Positions 7,506 through 14,288 of a stretch of 29,763 nt of DNA are shown here, piece after piece. Location: positions 139,062 to 168,824 of the forward strand of contig CAZXWN010000004.1 of assembly GCA_964644695.1 (NCBI GenBank). The letters run 5' to 3'. The stretch comes from CAZXWN01 sp964644695 [NCBI: uncultured bacterium]. Its GTDB lineage: Bacteria; UBP4; UBA4092. Under the pieces are notes generated by a model. That model did not search any database. It saw only the letters and a program-made list of their open reading frames with translations, and was not told where the DNA came from. The position numbers and the translations under genes are program-made. How positions within the stretch are numbered: the first letter of the stretch is position 1; each line of letters starts with the position of its first letter.

Positions 7506-9302
7506 TTAATTATATTCTACCGGAATTACGGGAGTCCCATACAGAAGCGGCAAACGGCCCTCCTGTTTTGATTTAACTGGTAACCAGGACTGGTAATAAG
7601 TCCCATAAACTCCAGCCATGCCAAAGTCACCTAAATAATACAAATGTCCTGACTCATCCCTGATTTCATAACAAACCATGGGGGGATACTTCAGGTTCAT
7701 AAAGGGATTATCTATCAACTTTAAAGTCATTATCTCTAGATTTTGGATTTCCTGGACTTCATGAGCATTCCATTTCTGGTCATATGCCAGCACAAGAGGA
7801 CCTACAATCAGAGAGGATTGATTCTGTACGCGTATATCACCCTTTATCAGTCGTGGAGTAAAATCCAACTCAAGGCGAATCGTATCTCCCGAACTCCAAT
7901 TTCGATGGATATCCACATATTCACCCGGATGGATTTTAGCCATTTCAATTTCTTCAGCATTGATTGATATTTTAGTGATTAATGACCATTGGGGTATCCT
8001 GAGTTGGATAGTTTTATCAATCGGATGTTCAGATATAATCCTCACTACCACTGCGGGATGCACAGGATATTCAGTCTCCTGTCGAATTATCCACGAAAGA
8101 CCTTCTTCATCCATACAATGAAATTCACCTGAGCCATAATAATTGACCTGAAGCCGATGATTGAATGAAGTAAAAGCCCATTGAGTCAATAAGCCCAAAG
8201 CCTGTGGGGCACTCATCGAACAACAATTCAACTCAGGGGTACCGGCTCTTGCCTGAAATACAATGCTTTGCGCTGAAGATATACGGTGACCCTTCATGGG
8301 CGTATCATAAGTAAACCATCGACCACTGGGATGAGTAAATCCACGGCTGGCATTCAATGTTGCCCATTCCAAAGCATCCACATACCGGGGAGCCTGTGTT
8401 ATTTGGTAGAGTTTTAATGTGAGCCACATCCAGGCCACGGTACAACAAGTTTCAATAGGACCAGATTCAAACGGATTCCCCATCGCTTTTTCATGAGTTG
8501 AGAAACTACCATCCTGATGAATATCCGTTTTGAAGATACTATCCCAGATAAATATCACTGCATCCAGATAGGAAACATCACCCGTAATCTGGGATAGTTC
8601 ACACAGTCCCATCAAACAATGAAGACTTTCCCAGCGGGGTTTCGATGTCGTATAAAACTCTTTCTGAGCCAATGCCAGTCGATAATAATCACCCGCTCCC
8701 TGCTTTTCAAAATCACTGACAATACGGTGGCAAAACTCAAGGTATTCAGGATAAGACGTTAATCGATACAATCGAGCCACCCCATGTAATATACCCATAT
8801 TCATTTCCATGGAGTCTGAATGACTGAATTCATACCCATCTCTTAAATATTTATGAGTTATCAATCGCCCCATTTTATCCGCCATGGACTGATATCGAGA
8901 TTCATGAAAATACTCAGCGCAATCCAGCAACCCATGAATCAAGTGGTTATGTCCCCAGAGATCCCAATGGTCTGATAACTGTCCTTCCCGCCAGGGACCC
9001 AAATATCCACTGGATTCCTGCAACGCTTCCAGTTCTTTCAACACGGATCTGACAACCATTTCCAAATCTTTAGATTGGGTCATTATCAGATAAGGAATCG
9101 CCGATTGAAGATATTTACCCATAAACTCTCCTGACCAGGGCTCAGGGGGATTCCCATAGGAAGGAGTCCGATACTTTAGTCGGAACATTTCTAATAAACC
9201 TGGATTCGCATCTGGAACAGAGATTAACCATTGATTCATTATATTTTTGATCCGTAATCCAAGCTCGCCATCAAGATTCATATAAGCTATTTTTCCACGC
9301 AT
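7506..9302 (-). CDS. GH127-family glycoside hydrolase (beta-L-arabinofuranosidase-like)
   Basis: A 598-residue protein of the GH127/DUF1680 family, whose known member HypBA1 removes beta-L-arabinofuranose. An alpha/alpha barrel (WDLWGHNHLIHGLLDCAEYF near residues 113-133) is followed by beta-sandwich domains. The unusual cysteine nucleophile and zinc site of the family is intact: E284 and C286 in IETCC, C360-C361 in ELNCCS. Spacing is close to HypBA1. There is no signal peptide, so it should act on imported sugar or glycoconjugates in the cytoplasm. I chose ATG 9302 because TTGGAG lies eight bases upstream (9311-9316); the frame is open to a GTG at 9344 without such a site. No sugar transporter is adjacent. 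It is followed by lgt and is divergent from the ArsR operon. Confidence 0.85.
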   Translation of the reverse strand: MRGKIAYMNLDGELGLRIKNIMNQWLISVPDANPGLLEMFRLKYRTPSYGNPPEPWSGEFMGKYLQSAIPYLIMTQSKDLEMVVRSVLKELEALQESSGYLGPWREGQLSDHWDLWGHNHLIHGLLDCAEYFHESRYQSMADKMGRLITHKYLRDGYEFSHSDSMEMNMGILHGVARLYRLTSYPEYLEFCHRIVSDFEKQGAGDYYRLALAQKEFYTTSKPRWESLHCLMGLCELSQITGDVSYLDAVIFIWDSIFKTDIHQDGSFSTHEKAMGNPFESGPIETCCTVAWMWLTLKLYQITQAPRYVDALEWATLNASRGFTHPSGRWFTYDTPMKGHRISSAQSIVFQARAGTPELNCCSMSAPQALGLLTQWAFTSFNHRLQVNYYGSGEFHCMDEEGLSWIIRQETEYPVHPAVVVRIISEHPIDKTIQLRIPQWSLITKISINAEEIEMAKIHPGEYVDIHRNWSSGDTIRLELDFTPRLIKGDIRVQNQSSLIVGPLVLAYDQKWNAHEVQEIQNLEIMTLKLIDNPFMNLKYPPMVCYEIRDESGHLYYLGDFGMAGVYGTYYQSWLPVKSKQEGRLPLLYGTPVIPVEYN

Positions 9303-9310
9303 ATTTATTA

Positions 9311-9316
9311 CTCCAA
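9311..9316 (-). promoter_or_regulatory. ribosome binding site deciding the GH127 start
   Basis: Minus-strand TTGGAG with an eight-base gap to ATG 9302. It supports this start over the upstream GTG at 9344. Confidence 0.7.
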
Positions 9317-9363
9317 GTTGTTCTATCTTAACCAGAACTTCCACTACTTAAAAGTTTTACTAT

Positions 9364-9391
9364 TTGTTATTTTTATAATATTTGGTATAAT
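9364..9391 (+). promoter_or_regulatory. sigma70 promoter of the ArsR operon
   Basis: TTGTTA (9364-9369) and a perfect TATAAT (9386-9391) are 16 bases apart. The expected transcription start, near 9398, is only about nine bases before ATG 9407, and no Shine-Dalgarno sequence is present, so the message would be nearly leaderless. Confidence 0.75.
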
Positions 9392-9399
9392 TACCAAAT
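9380..9399. promoter_or_regulatory. candidate ArsR operator palindrome
   Basis: Perfect inverted repeat ATTTGGTA / TACCAAAT with four central bases (TAAT). It covers the -10 box and the expected transcription start. This size and place are typical for ArsR/SmtB repressors, which block the polymerase until a metal or oxidant releases them. It also lies in the GH127 upstream region, so it could affect both directions. Confidence 0.75.
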
Positions 9400-9406
9400 A
9401 ACTATT

Positions 9407-9730
9407 ATGAATAAAGCAACCTTAAAACCAAGATCACCCGAACAGTTTGCAACGCGTGCCAAGGTATTAAAGGCAATGGCACATCCATCACGGTTACTGG
9501 TTCTGGATGAACTCTCCAGTGGAGAACGATGTGTCTGTCAGCTGGTCGAGCTCATTGGTGCTGATTTTTCTACTGTATCCAAACATCTGACAGTATTAAA
9601 AGAGGCAGGATTAGTAGAAGATGATAAGCGGGGTCAACAGGTGTTCTATCGATTGAAAGTTCCCTGTATTTTGGAATTTATGGAGTGTATTGAGACTGTT
9701 GTTAAAAAAGGCTGTTCTTGCCGTAAGTAA
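9407..9730 (+). CDS. ArsR-family metal- or thiol-responsive repressor
   Basis: A 107-residue winged-helix repressor, standard length for ArsR/SmtB proteins. The DNA-reading helix is in DFSTVSKHLTVLKEAGLV (53-70), followed by the wing DDKRGQQVFYRL. The motif ERCVCQL (C42, C44) matches the ELCVCDL metal-binding signature of ArsR itself, and a C-terminal pair C103/C105 (GCSCRK) could complete an arsenite-like or soft-metal site or act as a redox switch. It is the first gene of a five-gene operon and probably represses it through the palindrome at 9380-9399. The inducer is inferred as arsenical, soft metal or thiol oxidation. Confidence 0.92.
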   Translation: MNKATLKPRSPEQFATRAKVLKAMAHPSRLLVLDELSSGERCVCQLVELIGADFSTVSKHLTVLKEAGLVEDDKRGQQVFYRLKVPCILEFMECIETVVKKGCSCRK

Positions 9731-9817
9731 ATAAGCCCCACTTTTTATTTAACCAGTATTTGGCTTTTTGGCAAAATATAAAGTAAAGAAAGAATATCCA
9801 AAGGAGTAACATAGACA

Positions 9818-10048
9818 ATGAAAATACAGATTCTAGGTAGTGGCTGTGCAAAATGTAAGAAATTGGCAGAAGCGACAGAACAGGCCGCAACAGAACTCGG
9901 TTTAGATTATGAATTGATCAAAGTAACCGATTTTGTTGAAATTATGAAATTCGCAGTCATGGCCACGCCAGCACTGGTTGTCGATGGAACAGTGAAAGTC
10001 GTCGGCAGAGTCCCTACAGTAGAAGAAATTAAGCCGTTATTAAAATAA
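9818..10048 (+). CDS. small thioredoxin-like CxxC protein (redox-active disulfide family)
   Basis: A 76-residue minimal thioredoxin fold. The redox pair is C10 and C13 in GSGCAKCKK, and the cis-proline is P51 in MATPALVV. It matches the family named redox-active disulfide protein 2, often found beside ArsR and permease genes. It would pass thiol electrons in the cytoplasm, possibly to the DGC protein or the permease encoded downstream. AAGGAG precedes the ATG. The 87-base gap from arsR is the widest in the operon; I see no terminator in it. Confidence 0.9.
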   Translation: MKIQILGSGCAKCKKLAEATEQAATELGLDYELIKVTDFVEIMKFAVMATPALVVDGTVKVVGRVPTVEEIKPLLK

Positions 10049-10079
10049 GCAATAAATACATAAAACAAAGGAGAATATC

Positions 10080-10460
10080 ATGTCAGATTGTAAAGGAACT
10101 TGTGGAAAGGCCCCTGTAATTTTATATGCGTGTTCAGGTGCATCCGATGTGGGTGGATTAGCAGATCAGGCCGCACGTAAGTTGAGCCGTGAAGGATGTG
10201 GAAAAATGTCTTGTCTGGCAGGGATTGGTGGGCGTGTCAGTGACCTCATGGCATCTGCAGAATCGGCATCAGGACTTGTGGCTATCGACGGATGTCCCCA
10301 GAACTGTGCAAAGAAGATTTTGGAACTGGCAGGGTTTAATCAGTTTACGCATATACAGCTGGCTGATTTAGGGTTAATGAAAACTCAGTCCCCGGTTAAT
10401 GATGAGAATATTAATAAGGTCGTCAGTTATACCCAGGACATGATGTCCAAGATAAGTTAA
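10080..10460 (+). CDS. DGC-domain putative zinc-binding protein
   Basis: A 126-residue protein of the DGC family, named for the conserved motif seen here as IDGCPQNCAKK (around residues 75-85). Other conserved cysteines are C4 and C8 (SDCKGTCGK), one in YACSGASDVG, and one in KMSCLAGIGG. The many cysteines suggest metal or metalloid binding or thiol exchange, but no activity is firmly known to me for the family. The ribosome site AAGGAG lies six bases before the ATG. It sits between the CxxC thioredoxin-like gene and an exported CxxC protein gene, and only two bases separate it from the latter. Confidence 0.85.
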   Translation: MSDCKGTCGKAPVILYACSGASDVGGLADQAARKLSREGCGKMSCLAGIGGRVSDLMASAESASGLVAIDGCPQNCAKKILELAGFNQFTHIQLADLGLMKTQSPVNDENINKVVSYTQDMMSKIS

Positions 10461-10462
10461 TC

Positions 10463-10987
10463 ATGAAACGATTTCATCTTATCCCAGTCCTGCTGATGGG
10501 CATGCTGTCTTTGCTTTTTATTTCGGTTCTTATGGCAACTCCACAAAAAACGAATACAAATAAAGAAAAGCCTAAGAGCTCTTCCGTAAAGAACAGCAAA
10601 ACAGCACCCACACAATCGACCGTATCAACCCTTACCAAAAAGACTGATACGACACAATTAATTGTTTATTATTTTTATGGTAAACAACGGTGCAGCACCT
10701 GTCAGACTATTGAGAAATACGCGAAGGAAGCCGTTACCGAGGGATTCCCTGCTGAGATAAAATCCAAAAAGATTGTCTTTGTGCCGGTCAATGTCGAAGA
10801 TGCAAATAATCTTCATTTCATCAAAGACTACCAACTGGTTTCCAGAACAGTAGTGGTCTCCCGTACCGTCAACGGCAAAGAAGTTAAATGGAAAAACCTT
10901 GATAAAGTGTGGGAACTGGTAAGAAACAAAGAAAAGTATTTCAGTTATATACAAACGGAAGTAAAAGCCATGTCAGAGGGCAAGTAG
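10463..10987 (+). CDS. exported or membrane-anchored CxxC protein (annotated 'nitrophorin' in related operons)
   Basis: A 174-residue protein. Residues 1-25 are a signal peptide or membrane anchor. A linker rich in S, T, K and N follows (27-62), then a small domain with strand LIVYYFYG and the pair C77/C80 in RCSTC, giving a thioredoxin-like look outside the membrane. Homologues in ArsR/ArsG operons are often labelled nitrophorin, a name that should not be taken as proof of heme or NO binding. It probably supplies or takes thiol electrons at the outer face next to the permease encoded two bases downstream. I have no proof of its partner. Confidence 0.75.
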   Translation: MKRFHLIPVLLMGMLSLLFISVLMATPQKTNTNKEKPKSSSVKNSKTAPTQSTVSTLTKKTDTTQLIVYYFYGKQRCSTCQTIEKYAKEAVTEGFPAEIKSKKIVFVPVNVEDANNLHFIKDYQLVSRTVVVSRTVNGKEVKWKNLDKVWELVRNKEKYFSYIQTEVKAMSEGK

Positions 10988-10989
10988 TA

Positions 10990-11697
10990 ATGCTCGAACT
11001 GATAACCGTTATGGGAACAGCTGTCTGGTTAGGGATATTAACTTCCATCAGCCCTTGTCCTATGGCAACCAATATTACAGCTATTTCTTATGTCAGCAGG
11101 AAAATTGGAAAACCATCACAAGTGTTTCTGACCGGACTCCTTTATTCTCTGGGAAGGACACTGGCTTACACTGTTTTAGGGATTCTTCTGGTTACCAGTT
11201 TTCTATCAGCACCGATACTATCGTTTATGCTGCAAAAGTATATGAACTTGGTGATAGGACCATTATTGATTATCATCGGGATAATACTACTGGACATCAT
11301 TCCCATTAGTTTTTCGGGACGGGGTCTAAGCACTAAAATGCAAACAAGGATTGATACCATGGGCATCTGGGGCGCTGTACCCTTAGGTATTTTCTTCGCC
11401 TTATCATTTTGTCCTGTTTCTGCAGCTTTATTTTTTGGAAGCCTGTTATCACTGGCGTTAACACATAACTCAGGAGTATTACTTCCAGCAAGTTATGGGA
11501 TCGCGACAGGATTACCTGTCCTGTTGTTCTCCATCTTGCTTTCATTGGGAGTCAGTCGTGTGGCCAAGGTTTACAATAAAATCCAGAGCTATGAAAAGTG
11601 GGCTCGACGTATCACAGCTGTATTATTTATCCTCGTTGGGCTCTATTATTCCCTAACTCAAATCTTTGGATTTTCATTCTATACTTCGAGCATCTGA
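10990..11697 (+). CDS. ArsG-type permease of the CcdA/DsbD-like membrane family
   Basis: A 235-residue, about six-segment membrane protein. The first segment carries SISPCPMATN (C23), and the fourth LSFCPVSAALFF, a matched pair of membrane cysteines as in CcdA/DsbD electron carriers. It resembles the ArsG family described as aromatic arsenical efflux permeases, and CcdA-like thiol transporters. Both readings fit: it may move electrons across the membrane to the exported CxxC protein, or expel a thiol-bound arsenical. ATG 10990 is chosen because family homology begins there and the stop of the preceding gene lies two bases upstream; a longer frame to 10909 overlaps that gene. It is the last gene of the operon, followed by a terminator. 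Confidence 0.85.
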   Translation: MLELITVMGTAVWLGILTSISPCPMATNITAISYVSRKIGKPSQVFLTGLLYSLGRTLAYTVLGILLVTSFLSAPILSFMLQKYMNLVIGPLLIIIGIILLDIIPISFSGRGLSTKMQTRIDTMGIWGAVPLGIFFALSFCPVSAALFFGSLLSLALTHNSGVLLPASYGIATGLPVLLFSILLSLGVSRVAKVYNKIQSYEKWARRITAVLFILVGLYYSLTQIFGFSFYTSSI

Positions 11698-11727
11698 TAT
11701 CTCACCCCTTTATCCACAGATAAAATA

Positions 11728-11759
11728 AAAGCCCCCGGTTTATCTAAGCCGAGGGCTTT
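11728..11759. terminator. bidirectional intrinsic terminator
   Basis: AAAGCCC pairs with GGGCTTT, followed after one mismatch by CGG/CCG, around a ten-base loop. A-rich and T-rich flanks lie on both sides. It separates the ArsR operon from the convergent acetolactate decarboxylase gene. Confidence 0.88.
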
Positions 11760-11780
11760 CATATTTTTTATCATATTGAG

Positions 11781-12569
11781 TTATTTACGTTGTTCCTGTT
11801 CCACTGAATAAAGCTGTCCTGACCTGTCCTCTTTATAATTGACTTTGAGGAAATCTTCATTTTGGACGGGTAATGCAACAAACAGATTTTCTTGTACGGA
11901 GATATCTACTACGCCTTTTTCTAAATCAGCGGACAGAAGATGCCCCCCGAATGTTTTATCATCACTGAGGAAATGAAGATGATACCCCGGAACATTGAGT
12001 TTCCCCATCAGTTCGGGAAGACGAACACCAACTAGTGTTCCGGTCACATTTTCCCGCTCAAATTCCGGTTGTTTTTTGGTCACCTCAGCCAGGATGCGAT
12101 ATGGCTTGGTTTGAGCCGGTACCGATCGGGTTTTGACATATTTGAATATCCCTCTAATTTTGATGGCCAGTGGAATATTCTGGCTGGGATATTCCTTATC
12201 AATCTGGGACTTTATGGAGGCAAGGTCAGATGGACTATTTATGACCAGAGAGCGGTCAACAATAAACTTACAGATACTGGCAAAAGGTGTCGTTAACTTC
12301 GGTTGTGGCTCATATACTTTTCCATCCGCTTTTACTTGATAGACTTTCTTCTCAAAGACCACCATCTCACCGTCCAACTTATCAAAAGTACCTATTCCAA
12401 AATCACCTTTCCTTATAAGTTGCTGACACGTCATAGAACCGTCATAATGTCCGGCAAGTAACGCATCAATAGTTCCAACCTGTGATAAAGTTCTTTTGGG
12501 AGTAGTCGTGCAAGCCGTTAAACATAGAATTGTGATAACAGCCAGACATAAAGAAGCCATTCTTTTCAT
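11781..12569 (-). CDS. budA: lipoprotein alpha-acetolactate decarboxylase
   Basis: A 262-residue enzyme that turns acetolactate into acetoin, using zinc. The family opening TIDALLAGHYDG (33-44) and GDFGIGTFDKLDGEMV (55-70) are clear. The zinc histidines H197, H199 and H210 (GYHLHF and GGH) have the same 2- and 11-residue spacing known for the Bacillus brevis enzyme; R148 (KTRSVP) and E68 fit its other active-site residues. An N-terminal lipoprotein signal peptide (1-19) ends in LTAC with C20 as the lipidated residue, so the enzyme should sit on the outside of the membrane. GGAAGGA lies seven to eight bases before ATG 12569. It is a single gene; no acetolactate synthase is nearby. Confidence 0.93.
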   Translation of the reverse strand: MKRMASLCLAVITILCLTACTTTPKRTLSQVGTIDALLAGHYDGSMTCQQLIRKGDFGIGTFDKLDGEMVVFEKKVYQVKADGKVYEPQPKLTTPFASICKFIVDRSLVINSPSDLASIKSQIDKEYPSQNIPLAIKIRGIFKYVKTRSVPAQTKPYRILAEVTKKQPEFERENVTGTLVGVRLPELMGKLNVPGYHLHFLSDDKTFGGHLLSADLEKGVVDISVQENLFVALPVQNEDFLKVNYKEDRSGQLYSVEQEQRK

Positions 12570-12606
12570 ACGAGGATCCTTCCCTATTCTCTTCAGTATA
12601 ACTGTG

Positions 12607-12612
12607 ATTATA
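12607..12612 (-). promoter_or_regulatory. candidate -10 box for the decarboxylase gene
   Basis: A perfect minus-strand TATAAT about 40 bases upstream of the ATG, but no good -35 box at 16-18 bases, so this is tentative. Confidence 0.4.
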
Positions 12613-12660
12613 TAGGAAGATTGGTAATTAAACGACCTCGGATTAAACAGACATACTTTA

Positions 12661-13269
12661 CTATTTCAATAAACTCATTGCCTGCTGAATATCTTGCGCG
12701 ATCATGGTTCGTTTACTCTTCTCAATGAAAAAGCTGGGCCCGGCCTGCAAATAGGAAGGAAACACACGAACACCATGATAATAATATTCTCCCGAACGCA
12801 GCTTACAGGTTGAACCTGCAGGAATGACTCTTTTCTCTCCCTGACGTCGAGCAATAGTATTAACAGCTTGAATCGCCACATCCCCCATCAACATCCAGAC
12901 TTTAGCATGAGGAAATAAAGAAAGTTCTTCTTCCAATAGTTTTGAACATTCCTTGATAGTATCGGTTTTTATTCCATACCCGGTCTTTCCACACTTAATC
13001 GCAGTCGTGAAATAAATACCCAAACTGAGAATATCCTTAAATGATTTGACGGAGACTCCAGCATCCTGAAAGGCAAGCAATGTGGTTTTTTCAAACAGGG
13101 ATTCACCACCAGAATAGTAATAATCTTCCATTTTCCCCGGAGCTGCTTCGGATATCATCACCATCCGGATTTTATCGGACTGAATCTGATTCGAGGGCAC
13201 CTGATACAATTCTTTCCGGATATCTAAACACGGAAAGTCTACGCATTTAATCTTCTGGCATATTTTCAT
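12661..13269 (-). CDS. uracil-DNA-glycosylase-superfamily-like protein
   Basis: A 202-residue protein with the general order of family 4/5 uracil-DNA glycosylases. MVMISEAAPG (37-45) matches the motif A region, TTAIKCG (88-94) the following strand, and VWMLMGDVAIQAV (124-136) the central strand. Cysteines C4, C9 (or C14), C93 and C108 are spaced somewhat like the four iron-sulfur ligands of family 4. The C-terminal motif normally reading H-P-S/A is here PSYLQAGPS (171-179), so the usual catalytic histidine is missing and the activity may have changed. ATG 13269 is chosen because GGGGGTG precedes it and a longer frame would overlap the cupin gene. It ends a minus-strand run with the cupin and acetyltransferase genes. 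Confidence 0.65.
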   Translation of the reverse strand: MKICQKIKCVDFPCLDIRKELYQVPSNQIQSDKIRMVMISEAAPGKMEDYYYSGGESLFEKTTLLAFQDAGVSVKSFKDILSLGIYFTTAIKCGKTGYGIKTDTIKECSKLLEEELSLFPHAKVWMLMGDVAIQAVNTIARRQGEKRVIPAGSTCKLRSGEYYYHGVRVFPSYLQAGPSFFIEKSKRTMIAQDIQQAMSLLK

Positions 13270-13294
13270 ATAAGCACCCCCGGTGCCGAGGTCA

Positions 13295-13660
13295 TTATTC
13301 ACCATCCCGGTGAACAATATCGGGCGCAAAGGCAGGTAGACAAACAGCAATATATTCCGCCCCTTCAGGATCTGGACTGCTATATTTGACCCAAGTACCC
13401 CGAGAGATCAAGATTGCCTGTCCCGCTTTAACGACATATTTCTCGTTTTTAAGTTGGACATGGAGTACGCCATGAAGAACAATTGTATATTCATCAAACT
13501 CGGGTGTTTGACCTGGCTCACTCCAACCTGCCGGGCTTTTCATACGCGCAATACTTACTTGATTGGTCATTGAATTAATAAGACCAAAGTATTCTTCTAT
13601 GCGTTTGGGCAGATTACCTGCAGCACTGATAATGGTAGGTTCAGAAATAAACTGTTTCAT
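13295..13660 (-). CDS. single-domain cupin protein
   Basis: A 121-residue beta-barrel protein. PEFDEYTIVLHGVLHVQL (53-70) and VKAGQAILISRGTWVKYSSP (77-96) fit cupin motifs 1 and 2. The metal-binding histidines are partly replaced: motif 1 has the D-E-Y pattern in place of G-X5-HXH, so metal binding is uncertain. Such proteins often bind or isomerise small ligands; no substrate can be named. AAAGGGATG precedes the ATG. It lies 67 bases downstream of the acetyltransferase gene and 25 bases upstream of the glycosylase-like gene, probably on the same transcript. Confidence 0.75.
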   Translation of the reverse strand: MKQFISEPTIISAAGNLPKRIEEYFGLINSMTNQVSIARMKSPAGWSEPGQTPEFDEYTIVLHGVLHVQLKNEKYVVKAGQAILISRGTWVKYSSPDPEGAEYIAVCLPAFAPDIVHRDGE

Positions 13661-13727
13661 AATTCATCCCTTTATTTGAATATACTAATTACCCGACCTG
13701 ACTCATTATACAAAGATTTAAATTAGA

Positions 13728-14264
13728 TTACCACCCTCCACCTGGTCTCCACGAAGCTGTCAGTGATTGAGTTACGTCCAAGTTCGGAGTACGAGGAAGT
13801 GAATAATACATCACGGTCCCTTTTTCATCAGGAGTTGCTATAATCTCGCTATCCCGAAATAAAAATAAAGGACCTTTCCACACCTTCCAACCTAACTTTG
13901 CATACCATGGCGCGATATAAGTCGATAAGCCTGCAATATCAAAATCTTCCCTAACACATAATGTCAGTGCCCGCATCACTTGGCTGGCACATCCCTTTTT
14001 CTGATATTCAGGCAACGTCGCTACAGCATCGATGTAAGCAGCTTTCATCTCAGGCAAATCGTTTGTTCGAAATATACGTTCTGTAGCAACAGCATGGCAA
14101 ATCAAAACATGATTTTCGTCATATCCAATTGCATGAATACTTCCATCAGGAAGAAAACTGAACAACTCATTGAAAGGAGCACCAAAGGCGGCGTTACACA
14201 CGGCAAGAATTTCATTACGGAGAGACTGTGGCATATCTTCCGTTTTCATTATTTTTATGACCAT
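13728..14264 (-). CDS. GNAT acetyltransferase resembling AAC(2')-I
   Basis: A 178-residue GNAT protein. The acetyl-CoA loop is QKKGCA (88-93), after strand YIDAVATLPEY. The second half follows the aminoglycoside 2'-N-acetyltransferase family in order: GLSTYIAPWYAKLGW (112-126), WKGP (129-132), TPDEKGTVMY (144-153), then NLDVTQ and a final SWRPGGGW (171-178), close to the WRAGDVW ending I recall for mycobacterial AAC(2')-I. The family acetylates the 2' amine of aminoglycosides, but chromosomal members may have another main substrate. It starts 24 bases after the hydrogenase-like operon ends and could be read through from it. ATG 14249 is an alternative start. Confidence 0.75.
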   Translation of the reverse strand: MVIKIMKTEDMPQSLRNEILAVCNAAFGAPFNELFSFLPDGSIHAIGYDENHVLICHAVATERIFRTNDLPEMKAAYIDAVATLPEYQKKGCASQVMRALTLCVREDFDIAGLSTYIAPWYAKLGWKVWKGPLFLFRDSEIIATPDEKGTVMYYSLPRTPNLDVTQSLTASWRPGGGW

Positions 14265-14288
14265 TATCCGAATCCCAAAATTTCAGTC

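Noticed and set aside
9731-9817. Terminator or second promoter between arsR and the thioredoxin-like gene
   Set aside because: No stable hairpin and no properly spaced -35/-10 pair.
10189-10371. Second plus-strand frame inside the DGC gene
   Set aside because: It is a shadow of the DGC gene; the DGC frame holds the conserved motifs and ribosome site.
10909-10989. N-terminal extension of the ArsG-type permease
   Set aside because: It lies inside the preceding gene in another frame, and homology begins at ATG 10990.
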